Of a stretch of 11,471 nt of DNA, positions 1 through 6,466 are shown one piece after another. The stretch is from Chloroflexota bacterium (GTDB lineage Bacteria > Chloroflexota > Limnocylindria > Limnocylindrales > CSP1-4). A program made the position numbers and the translations under genes. The DNA lies in contig JADGQG010000047.1 in NCBI GenBank assembly GCA_017882025.1, forward strand, positions 1 to 11,471. The letters run 5' to 3'. Every line of letters starts with the position of its first letter. The stretch's first letter is position 1. The notes below the pieces were generated by a model. The model made no database searches and was not told where the DNA came from. It saw nothing but the letters and a program-made list of their open reading frames with translations.

Positions 1-518
1 CGAAGGCGCTCCTCGCCGATCTCCGACCGCTTCCAGGCGATGAGCAGGCCACTGGGCGCGAGCAGCGGAAAGGCCAGCTCGACGAGCTCCGGCAGGGCCG
101 CCACGGCGCGCGCCGTCACGACGGGCCAGCGCTCGCGGTGACGCGGGTCGGCGGCCAGCGTCTCGGCCCGTTCGGCGGCAACCTCCACGCGGTCGGCGAG
201 GCCCAGCCCCGTGACCGCGGTCGCCAGGAAGCGGGCCTTCTTGCCGATGGAGTCGACCAGCAGGGCTCGCTCCGCGGGCAGCGCGATTGCGAGCGGCAGG
301 CCCGGGTAGCCACCGCCCGAGCCGAGGTCCAGGAGCGCGCGGACGCCGTTCTGGCGGAGCAGCGGCAGCGCTGCCAGCGCGTCGAGCACGTGCGCCGCCA
401 CGGCGGCGCGCGGGTCGCGAATCGCCGTCAGGTTCACGGCGCCGGTCCACGCCAGCAGCAGGCGGAGGTGGTCCGCGAGGGCGGTCACGGCCGGCGACGG
501 CAGGTCCCCCAGGCCCAT
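1..518 (-). CDS. rsmG: 16S rRNA (guanine-N7) methyltransferase RsmG (GidB), C-terminus cut by window edge
   Basis: RsmG transfers a methyl group from S-adenosylmethionine to N7 of G527 of 16S rRNA, in the cytoplasm. The visible 172 residues hold the family landmarks in order: the W24-NLTAI-RDP region (about residues 24-36), H43-V-L-D-A-L, the SAM-binding glycine loop LLDLGSGGGYPGLPL (62-76), LLVDSIGKKARFL (87-98), VVTARAVAALPEL (133-144) and GLLIAWK (158-163). The remaining C-terminal part, normally a few dozen residues, lies beyond base 1. The start is uncertain. I use the ATG at 518; a GTG at 524 is in frame two codons upstream. Similarity to family N-termini (ALADGLVAMGL) seems to continue upstream of both, but no ATG, GTG or TTG occurs there before an in-frame stop near 714. 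It lies on the same strand as the kinase, 395 bases downstream. Family call is near certain; only the start is in doubt. Confidence 0.93.
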   Translation of the reverse strand, partial: MGLGDLPSPAVTALADHLRLLLAWTGAVNLTAIRDPRAAVAAHVLDALAALPLLRQNGVRALLDLGSGGGYPGLPLAIALPAERALLVDSIGKKARFLATAVTGLGLADRVEVAAERAETLAADPRHRERWPVVTARAVAALPELVELAFPLLAPSGLLIAWKRSEIGEERL

Positions 519-836
519 CGCCACCAGGCCGTCCGCGAGCGCGGCCTGGGCGTCGGGCGGGAGCGGCGGGCACCGGGACGGATCGGCCGGGAGCGGCGCG
601 CGATGGTGCAGGCCTGGGGCCCTCCAGCTGGCATGACCGGCCCCCCGCCACGACGACGCCGCTTCCCGGCCGGCGATCGGCTCGCACCAGCCGACATGAC
701 GCCGACGGTCTCACGCTGTCCGCGCGGTTCGTAGCCGGGTTTCCCCTGGGCCCCGCGCGGGCAACGGTCCCCGTCGTTGGTCCGCGGTCGATGCGGAGAC
801 GGATCGTCCATCCCGCCCGCGGGCGTGTCAACGGGC

Positions 837-845
837 TTATCCACG
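837..845 (+). promoter_or_regulatory. DnaA-box-like 9-mer TTATCCACG
   Basis: TTATCCACG differs from the classical box TTATCCACA only at the last base. It faces a second box on the other strand at 869-877, with 23 bases between them. rsmG is one of the genes commonly found near oriC in bacteria, which makes the position suggestive. Two boxes without an AT-rich element are not enough to call an origin. Confidence 0.4.
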
Positions 846-868
846 AACTCCGCGTGGCCGCGAGCGAT

Positions 869-877
869 TGTGGACAA
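869..877 (-). promoter_or_regulatory. DnaA-box-like 9-mer TTGTCCACA (minus strand)
   Basis: Read on the minus strand this is TTGTCCACA, a form of the DnaA box that high-GC bacteria such as Streptomyces commonly use. With the site at 837-845 it forms an imperfect inverted repeat (TTATCCAC / GTGGACAA). It lies just downstream of the kinase stop codon. Chance occurrence of one site would be unremarkable; the close pairing in non-coding DNA next to rsmG is what supports it. Confidence 0.42.
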
Positions 878-913
878 CCCCGCCGGCGCCGAATTCGGTC
901 GGTGGACCGGCGA

Positions 914-2566
914 TCAGGCCGCCGAACCGTCGCCGGTGGACTCCGGGTCGAGGCGCGAGATCCGCGTGTCGTCGCGGTGGCGTGCGTGGATGGCCGGTCG
1001 GGCCGGGCCGCGCAGCGCGACCAGCACGGCCTGCTCCTCCAGGGCGATCTCCTCCGCCTCCAGGGCCGCCGCCAGGGCCGTCGCGACCGCGTCGCCGTCC
1101 ACGTCGGCGGCTCCCGGCAGCGCGAGCACGAACGACGACCCGATCCCCAGGACGCTTGCCGCGCCCAGGTCCCCGCGCATGGCGCGAGCAAGGTCGCGCG
1201 CGATCGGCAGCCCAAGCCCGGTCCCGGTGATCCGCTCGTGGTCCGCAAGCCGCACGAACGGCTCGAAGATCCGGGCGCGGTCCTCGATCGTGATCCCCGG
1301 CCCGTCATCCCGGACCACCACGAATGCGGCCGCGGCGCCGGCCCGCGCCTCGAGTTCCACCAGCCCGCCGCGCGGCGTGTACTTGATCGCGTTGGCGACG
1401 AGATTCGTGACGATCTGCTCCACCCGGCGCCGATCCCCGGTGGCCGGACGGAGGCGCGGCGGAAGCGCGCGGACGAGTCGGAGCCCGGCCGTGTCGGCGA
1501 TCGGTTCCAGCCCGTCGAGGACGTGCGCGCAGGCCTCGGCGAGCGAGAACGGCGCGATCTTCAGCCCGAGGCTGCCGGCCTCGATGCGGCTCATCTCGAG
1601 GAGATCGCCCACGAGCTCGGCCATCCCCTCGGTGATCCGGCGGCCGCGCTCCAGGAACTCGCGTTCGACACCCGCGTCGGTCACCCGGCCCTCGAGGAGC
1701 AGGTCCAGGTAGCCGCCGAGGCCGGTCAGCGGCGTCCGGAGCTCATGCGCCACCATCGACACGAAGCGAGTCCGCTCGGCGTCGCGGGCACGAAGCTCCG
1801 ACCGCTCGCGTTCGCCGGCGGCGCGGGCCGATGCCAGGGTCAGCGCGGCCAGGACGTGACGGTAGGTGGACGCCGGGAGCCGGTCGGTGACCGCCGCGGT
1901 CTCAGCCCCGGGTGGCAACTCCACCCCGAGATGGACGCGGCCAGCCCCGGACACCGGGACGAGGAAGTACGTGGCGGCCGACTCGCCGTCGCGGTTAGCC
2001 CGGGCAGCCGTCGCCTCGCGCCGGGCACGGACCACGCTGATGGCGGCCGCGGGGGCGGCCGCGCGCCGCGCCGCGGACCGGGGTGCGTGCGCGTCCAGCC
2101 ATGCCGCCAGCGCGTGGCCGGCGTCCTCCGCTTCGGCGGAAGCGATCGCGACCGTGACGCGTCGGATCGGCTCATCGACGACGAGGGCCGCGCGCCGGGC
2201 CCCGACGACCCGGGCCACCATCACGAGGATCCCGGCGAGCTGCTCCTCCGCGTCGCCCGGTCCGGCCAGGATGTCCAGCGCGCGTGCCAGCAGGGCACGT
2301 TCCTCGTGGACCGTCCGATCCTCGCTCCGCCGGAAGGCACCTCGGCGGTCGCGAAAGGTGGGCGGCCCGACGACGCGCGGCAGGTCGGGTCGCGTCAGCC
2401 CCGGGGTCGGCGGATCGTTAGTGGCCATCGAGACGAGGGTGCGCCGACGCACCGCGACGGGCCATCCCCCCGACGGGCACCGGGCGGCGTCCGAAGGTAC
2501 CGCGTCGACAGCCAGGGGCACGGCAGGCCCGTCCGGCGCGGGAGCCTCCGTCCCCGGAGCCGTCAT
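914..2566 (-). CDS. Soluble sensor histidine kinase with GAF-like N-terminal domain
   Basis: Transmitter protein of 550 residues that should autophosphorylate on His and pass phosphate to a response regulator; none is encoded in the window. Order: disordered N-terminus (1-80), GAF-like sensor region (about 95-245), a charged linker, then HisKA with the H-box FVSMVAHELRTPL (phospho-acceptor H274), and a HATPase_c domain with N-box EQIVTNLVANAIKY (N388, N392), G1 box DDGPGI (421-425), F box IFEPFVRL and G2 box GTGLGLP (448-454). About 65 unassigned residues follow, partly Ala/Glu-rich. No transmembrane helix is seen, so it should be cytoplasmic. I chose the ATG at 2566 because it overlaps the csoR stop as ATGA, which implies translational coupling; an internal ATG at 2428 (MATNDPP) is the alternative. 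Pairing with csoR suggests metal-responsive expression. The sensed ligand cannot be read from the sequence. Confidence 0.9.
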   Translation of the reverse strand: MTAPGTEAPAPDGPAVPLAVDAVPSDAARCPSGGWPVAVRRRTLVSMATNDPPTPGLTRPDLPRVVGPPTFRDRRGAFRRSEDRTVHEERALLARALDILAGPGDAEEQLAGILVMVARVVGARRAALVVDEPIRRVTVAIASAEAEDAGHALAAWLDAHAPRSAARRAAAPAAAISVVRARREATAARANRDGESAATYFLVPVSGAGRVHLGVELPPGAETAAVTDRLPASTYRHVLAALTLASARAAGERERSELRARDAERTRFVSMVAHELRTPLTGLGGYLDLLLEGRVTDAGVEREFLERGRRITEGMAELVGDLLEMSRIEAGSLGLKIAPFSLAEACAHVLDGLEPIADTAGLRLVRALPPRLRPATGDRRRVEQIVTNLVANAIKYTPRGGLVELEARAGAAAAFVVVRDDGPGITIEDRARIFEPFVRLADHERITGTGLGLPIARDLARAMRGDLGAASVLGIGSSFVLALPGAADVDGDAVATALAAALEAEEIALEEQAVLVALRGPARPAIHARHRDDTRISRLDPESTGDGSAA

Positions 2567-2934
2567 CCCCGGGGCGCGCTCCGAACCGGCCGCCCGATCG
2601 CACGGCGGACGACGTCCATCACCTCGTCGACGTACTGCTGCGCCTCTCCCCGCTCGGCAGCGGTCCGGATGCAACCCTGGACGTGGTCCTCCAGCACGAG
2701 GAGGCTGACCGCATCGACGGCGGCGCGCAGCGCGCTCGTCTGCTGGAGGATGTCTACGCAATACTCCTCGCGCTCGATCATCCGGGCGATCCCGCGGACC
2801 TGCCCCTCGATCCGGCTGAGCCGGCGAAGAAGCTGCGCGCGATCGCGCGAGTAGCTGTGGCGGAACGTGCCGGGCAGCTCCGCGGTCGCTGCCGCGCCCG
2901 GCGCGGCGGCGTGCGCGATCTTCTCGGTCGTCAT
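2563..2934 (-). CDS. csoR: Copper-sensing transcriptional repressor, CsoR family
   Basis: All-helical DNA-binding repressor of 123 residues that releases its operator on binding Cu(I). The Cys-His-Cys set that defines copper-sensing CsoR proteins is intact: C59 in EEYCVDIL, and H84 and C88 in LEDHVQGC. The second-shell Tyr (Y58) and Glu (E104, 16 residues after the second Cys as in the Mycobacterium protein) are also present. This argues for copper rather than the formaldehyde (FrmR), nickel (RcnR) or sulfide (CstR) branches. The helix-1 signature RLSRIEGQVRGIARMIE (39-55) is typical. The N-terminal 30 residues are an Ala-rich extension. The start at 2934 has a good ribosome site (AGGAGA, 8 bases upstream); an in-frame upstream start at 3129 would place the operator inside the gene and is rejected. 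No copA, copZ or other copper-efflux gene is in the window. Confidence 0.93.
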   Translation of the reverse strand: MTTEKIAHAAAPGAAATAELPGTFRHSYSRDRAQLLRRLSRIEGQVRGIARMIEREEYCVDILQQTSALRAAVDAVSLLVLEDHVQGCIRTAAERGEAQQYVDEVMDVVRRAIGRPVRSAPRG

Positions 2935-2942
2935 GGCGGCGC

Positions 2943-2948
2943 TCTCCT
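2943..2948 (-). promoter_or_regulatory. Ribosome binding site of csoR
   Basis: AGGAGA on the minus strand, 8 bases before the ATG at 2934. It fixes the csoR start against the longer upstream reading frame. Confidence 0.75.
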
Positions 2949-2972
2949 GTGGCCCGGGATCCGGCCCCGTCG

Positions 2973-2978
2973 ATGATA
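2973..2978 (-). promoter_or_regulatory. Likely -10 element of the csoR promoter
   Basis: TATCAT on the minus strand matches TATAAT at five of six positions and lies about 39 bases upstream of the csoR start. It overlaps the right half of the CsoR operator as read in the csoR direction, so a bound repressor would cover the RNA polymerase site. No good -35 box is seen 17 bases upstream. Confidence 0.5.
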
Positions 2979-2992
2979 CTCCCCCCGGGTAT
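2976..2992. promoter_or_regulatory. CsoR operator (17-bp near-palindrome)
   Basis: Reads ATACTCCCCCCGGGTAT on the plus strand and ATACCCGGGGGGAGTAT on the minus strand. The symmetry extends one base each side (GATAC...GTATC, 2975-2993). As I recall it, the Bacillus subtilis CsoR operator is ATACCCTACGGGGGTAT, the same length with the same ATAC/GTAT ends and G/C-tract core. It sits directly upstream of csoR and overlaps the proposed -10 box, the arrangement expected for autorepression. It is also within 90 bases of the divergent promoter at 3041-3071, so effects on that operon are possible but less likely. Confidence 0.8.
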
Positions 2993-2998
2993 CGGGAT

Positions 2999-3024
2999 GC
3001 GGATGGACGTCCGCCGTCATCCGC
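2999..3024. repeat. Perfect 7-bp inverted repeat beside the CsoR operator
   Basis: GCGGATG (2999-3005) and CATCCGC (3018-3024) are exact reverse complements separated by 12 bases; the 8-bp palindrome GGACGTCC lies between and overlaps the left arm. It falls in the divergent control region between csoR and the plus-strand operon. It could be a second operator or a chance repeat in GC-rich DNA. Confidence 0.4.
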
Positions 3025-3040
3025 CGGGACTGCCGCGCCG

Positions 3041-3071
3041 TTGGCGAGACGGCGAGCCGACCGGCTAGACT
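3041..3071 (+). promoter_or_regulatory. Probable promoter giving a leaderless mRNA for the nuclease-like gene
   Basis: TTGGCG (3041-3046) and TAGACT (3066-3071) form a -35/-10-like pair with a 19-base spacer. The -10 box ends 7 bases before the ATG at 3079, so transcription would start at or next to the A of the start codon. No Shine-Dalgarno sequence precedes that ATG, which agrees with a leaderless transcript. Leaderless genes with a TANNNT box at this distance are common in high-GC bacteria. Confidence 0.55.
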
Positions 3072-3078
3072 GCCCTCG

Positions 3079-3689
3079 ATGGATCTCGACGCGGATCTCG
3101 AAATCCGGCTCGCCCCGGCCTTCGCCCACGCCAGCGAAGCGGAGCTGGCCCGGATCCTCGACTTCTATGCCGTCGCCTGGGAGTACGAGCCGCAGACGTT
3201 CCCGATCCTCTTCGACCGCTCCGGCACGGTGCTCGAGAGCTTCAGCCCCGACTTCTACCTTCCCGAGCTGGACCTCTACGTGGAGCTGACGACGCTCAAG
3301 CAGCGCCTGGTCCGGAAGAAGAACCGCAAGCTGCGCCGGCTGCGCGAGCTCTACCCGGCCATCCGAATCAAGCTCCTCTACGCGCGCGACTTCCGGGCGC
3401 TGCTCTTCAAGTACGGGAAGCTCTCGCTAGCGGACACGCTCACGGGCGCGGACGGCCAGACGACGCCGCCCAAGGCGCGGCCCCCGCGCCGCGTCGAGGG
3501 GTCGGTGCCGGCCCAGACGCCGCCGCTGGCCGGCGTTGGTCCCGGCCTCGCCGGCCGGCGCGCGGATGATCCAGCGCGCCGCTCGGACAACGGTCACCGC
3601 CGCGCGCGCCGGACCCGCGCGGAGGCTCGCGCCCGCGGCGCCTCGCACCTTGCAACTGCCGGTGAGCCCGGCGGCACGGCGGTCACCGC

Positions 3690-3693
<4 letters not shown>
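3079..3693 (+). CDS. Uncharacterised protein with PD-(D/E)XK-like nuclease core
   Basis: Protein of 204 residues. The first 115 form a compact conserved-looking domain: ILDFYAVAWEYEP (26-38, with E37), SPDFYLPELDLYVELTTLK (56-74), KKNRKLRRLRELYP (80-93) and IKLLYARDF (97-105). D58, E69 and K74 fit the active-site pattern of PD-(D/E)XK/Vsr-like nuclease folds (D in a PDF-YLP strand, then E-L-T-x-x-K), so metal-dependent nucleic-acid cleavage or a relic of it is possible. The family's function is not known to me and I give none. The C-terminal 90 residues are low-complexity Pro/Gly/Arg/Ala and look disordered; they may partly reflect GC drift. It opens a three-gene operon: its TGA overlaps the hpt ATG (ATGA). 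That start also explains why no ribosome site is needed at 3079. Confidence 0.72.
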
Positions 3694-4255
<562 letters not shown>

Positions 4256-4256
<1 letters not shown>

Positions 4257-4687
4257 TGTCGCTCCACCGTCGACCCCTGGGACGCGGGCGCTGGGTCGCG
4301 GCGGTCTCGGCCGTCCTCATCGTCGCCGGCTGTGCCCTGCCCTGGTTCCGGGCGGGCGGCGGAGAGGGGATTCCCGCCCTCGTGGGCAACGGGTTCTTCG
4401 GCCCGGGAATCCTCGCCTTCCTGGCCGCGCTTGCGACGCTTGCCCTGGTGGCGCTGCCCTACGCGATGGGCGATCGGCCGGTGGCCGTCGACCGCTGGTG
4501 GGTCTACGCTCTGTTGGCGGGGGTCGCCGCGGTGGGCGTCCTCCTGCGAGCGCTCGCGATCGCCTTCGAGTCGGGCGGCTTCGGGACCATGCTGCCGGAT
4601 CGCGCGCCGGGAATCTGGCTGGCCGCCGCGGGGGTCGTCGGCCTCGCGTTCGCCACCACGGAGCTCTTCGGGGCGCGGCCCGAGTAG
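4256..4687 (+). CDS. Small four-helix membrane protein, function unknown
   Basis: Protein of 143 residues. Four hydrophobic segments are predicted by eye at about 13-30, 46-68, 84-106 and 119-136, joined by short loops; the N-terminus RRPLGRGR is positive, suggesting it stays inside. The motif LIVAGCALPWF at the end of helix 1 resembles a lipobox, but the same Ala-Leu-Pro-Trp-Phe turn is common in small multi-helix membrane proteins, so I prefer an uncleaved helix. I do not recognise a family. The ATG at 4256 shares a base with the hpt stop (TGATG), indicating coupled translation; a TTG at 4253 is in frame but less likely. It ends 16 bases before the end of the convergent livF. Confidence 0.75.
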
Positions 4688-4703
4688 GCGCCGGATCCCA
4701 GGT

Positions 4704-5462
4704 TCAGCCGCCCAGGTACGCCTTCTGGACCTCGGGGTTCTGGCGAAGGTTCGCCGCCGTGTCCTGTAGGACGATCCGGCCCGTCTGCAGGATGTAGCCG
4801 CGGTGCGCGACCCCGAGCGCCATCAGAGCGTTCTGCTCTACGACGAGGACCGTGGTCCCCTGCGCGTGGATGTCGCGGATGACCTGGAAGATCTGCTCGA
4901 CCAGGATCGGAGCGAGGCCCATCGACGGCTCGTCGAGGAGGAGGAGCTTCGGGTGGGTCATCAGGGCACGCCCGATCGCGAGCATCTGCTGCTCGCCGCC
5001 GGAGAGCGTGCCACCGGCCTGGCCGCTCCGCTCGCGAAGCCGTGGGAAGAGCGCGAACACGCGCTCGAAGTCCGCCCCGAGCTCGTCCTTGTTGCTCCGC
5101 GTGTAGGCGCCCATCTGGAGGTTCTCGAGGACCGTCATCCGGCCGAAGATCCGGCGCCCCTCCGGCGCGTGGCCGACCCCTCGGCGGACGAGCTTGTGCG
5201 CCGGGACGTTGGTGATGTCATCGTCGCCGAAGTGGACCGTCCCCGAGCGCGGGTGGATCATGCCGCTGATCGTGCGCAGCGTGGTGGTCTTGCCCGCGCC
5301 GTTGCCGCCCAGGAGCGTCACGATCTCGCCCGGGAAGACCTCCAGGGTGATCCCCTGCAGGGCGTGGACGTGAACATAAAACGTGTGGACATCGTCCAGC
5401 CGGAGGAGCGGCCGCTCGGCCTGGCTGGCGACGGGCGCGGCGGCGCCCGCGGTGGCGGTCAC
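4704..5462 (-). CDS. livF: Branched-chain amino acid ABC transporter, ATP-binding protein LivF
   Basis: Second of the two cytoplasmic ATPases that power the HAAT-family importer. Residues (of 252): Walker A GGNGAGKT (52-59); in place of a Q-loop, the LivF-typical GHAPEGRRIF (97-106); ABC signature LSGGEQQM (153-160); Walker B LLLLDEPS (173-180); and VVEQN (207-211), where Gln replaces the switch His as is usual in LivF. These two variations separate it from LivG. The first 17 residues form an Ala-rich extension. Start is GTG at 5462, which overlaps the livG stop as GTGA; GGGAG lies just upstream. It is the last gene of the operon and converges on the membrane-protein gene with a 16-base gap and no evident terminator hairpin. 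Actual substrate is not decided by the sequence: amino acids, amides or urea are all possible in this family. Confidence 0.94.
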   Translation of the reverse strand: MTATAGAAAPVASQAERPLLRLDDVHTFYVHVHALQGITLEVFPGEIVTLLGGNGAGKTTTLRTISGMIHPRSGTVHFGDDDITNVPAHKLVRRGVGHAPEGRRIFGRMTVLENLQMGAYTRSNKDELGADFERVFALFPRLRERSGQAGGTLSGGEQQMLAIGRALMTHPKLLLLDEPSMGLAPILVEQIFQVIRDIHAQGTTVLVVEQNALMALGVAHRGYILQTGRIVLQDTAANLRQNPEVQKAYLGG

Positions 5463-6466
5463 GCGCTCGCTCCCTTTCCGAGGTACGCCTCGATGACCTG
5501 GGGGTCGCGCCGGACCTGGTCCGGCGTCCCCTCGGAGATCTTCTCGCCGTGGTCGAGGACCGTCACGCGGTCGCTGACGCCCATGACGACCTGCATGTCG
5601 TGCTCGATGAGCAGGATGGTCAGGCGGAGCTCGCTCCGGATGCGCCCGAAGAGGGTCATCATCTGCGCCGTCTCGGATGGATTCATCCCGGCCGTCGGTT
5701 CGTCCAGCAGGAGCAGCTTCGGCTGGCTCGCGAGGGCGCGGGCGATCTCCAGGCGGCGCTGGTCGCCGTAGGAGAGATTGCGTGCGATCTCACCCTGCTT
5801 GCCCTTGAGCCCCACGAACGCCAGCCAGAGGCGCGCCTGGGCGTCGGCCTCCGCCTCCTCGCGCCGGTGGCGCGCCAGCCGAAGCGCAGCGTCGAGCACG
5901 GTCGATCGGAGCCGGGAGTGCATCCCGACCATGACATTCTCGCGGGCTGTCATCGTCTTGAACAGGCGAATGTTCTGGAAGGTCCGGCCCAGGCCGGCCA
6001 CCACCATGTCGTTCGGCCGGGCGCTCTTGAAGATCCCGAGCCTGTGCAGCATCCGCTCGTAAATCGGCGGCCGGACGATCGCCAGCAGGAACATCGTGAT
6101 GAGGAGGCCGAGCGCGACCAGCATCGCCAACGCCAGGGCCACGCCGGACCCGCTCACCTGCATGATGAAGAAGCCCAGGAGCGCCACGATGACCGTCGGC
6201 AGGACCCAGGTGAGCGGCTCGGCCCAGGCGCGGCGGCCGCGGGCGATCATTTCGTTGTCCATGAAGCGGACCGAGCCGTGGGTCGGCTCGTACAGGCCCG
6301 CCACGACGTTGAAGAACGTCGTCTTGCCTGCGCCGTTGGGGCCGATCAGGCTGACGATGGACCCCTCGGGGATGTCGAAGTCCACGGTGTTGACGGCCAC
6401 GAGGCCGCCGAACCGCTTCGTGACGCCGCTGGCGGAGAGGATCAGGGCGGGGGCGCTCTCGCTCAT
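5459..6466 (-). CDS. livG: Branched-chain amino acid ABC transporter, ATP-binding protein LivG, with inserted membrane hairpin
   Basis: First ATPase of the importer, 335 residues against roughly 250-260 for ordinary LivG. Conserved parts: Walker A GPNGAGKT (42-49), Q-loop GRTFQNIRLF (160-169), signature LSYGDQRR (231-238), Walker B LLLLDEPTAG (251-260), and switch H289 in LIEHDMQ. All catalytic residues are present, so it should be an active ATPase. Between SVRFMDNEMIA and PNDMVVAGLGRTFQN, where LivG normally has a short helix, lie about 75 extra residues (74-150): two strongly hydrophobic stretches (about 85-104 and 109-131) separated by SGSG, flanked by Arg/Lys-rich segments. This looks like a membrane hairpin with both ends in the cytoplasm. 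The reading frame stays open and codon style is unchanged, so it is not a frameshift. The ATG overlaps the livM stop (ATGA) and is preceded by a strong AGGAGGTGG ribosome site. Confidence 0.94.
   Translation of the reverse strand: MSESAPALILSASGVTKRFGGLVAVNTVDFDIPEGSIVSLIGPNGAGKTTFFNVVAGLYEPTHGSVRFMDNEMIARGRRAWAEPLTWVLPTVIVALLGFFIMQVSGSGVALALAMLVALGLLITMFLLAIVRPPIYERMLHRLGIFKSARPNDMVVAGLGRTFQNIRLFKTMTARENVMVGMHSRLRSTVLDAALRLARHRREEAEADAQARLWLAFVGLKGKQGEIARNLSYGDQRRLEIARALASQPKLLLLDEPTAGMNPSETAQMMTLFGRIRSELRLTILLIEHDMQVVMGVSDRVTVLDHGEKISEGTPDQVRRDPQVIEAYLGKGASA
6017..6247 (-). other. Region of livG encoding the extra two-helix hydrophobic insertion
   Basis: Codons 74-150 of livG. The encoded segment starts RGRRAWAEPLTW, has two hydrophobic runs of about 20 and 23 residues with a 4-residue SGSG turn, and ends RPPIYERMLHRLGIFKSAR. 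Charged residues occur only at its ends, as expected for a hairpin dipping into or across the membrane. Boundaries are approximate and rest on my memory of ordinary LivG sequences. Confidence 0.75.

Larger units (their letters stand above)
519..913. other. Gap of 395 bases between the kinase stop and rsmG, with DnaA-box-like sites
   Basis: No convincing gene lies here. Open frames through it are rich in Arg/Pro/Gly and look like GC-driven noise. It contains two DnaA-box-like 9-mers (837-845 and 869-877) and a 10-bp palindrome GCCCGCGGGC at 815-824. It must also carry the 3' end of the kinase mRNA and probably an rsmG promoter, but I see no clear terminator or -35/-10 pair. No AT-rich unwinding stretch is obvious. 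Confidence 0.5.

Noticed and set aside
485..877. Minus-strand open frame of 130 codons filling the gap upstream of rsmG
   Set aside because: It overlaps the start of rsmG in another frame, covers both DnaA-box-like sites, and its translation is Arg/Pro-rich without a ribosome site or domain.
287..2854. Open frame of 855 codons on the plus strand opposite the kinase and csoR
   Set aside because: It is antisense to two clearly conserved genes, its translation is Arg/Gly/Pro-rich with no domain, and such shadows are expected at this GC content.
4688..4703. Possible bidirectional terminator between the converging membrane-protein gene and livF
   Set aside because: The 16-base gap contains no stem-loop or T-tract that I can support.
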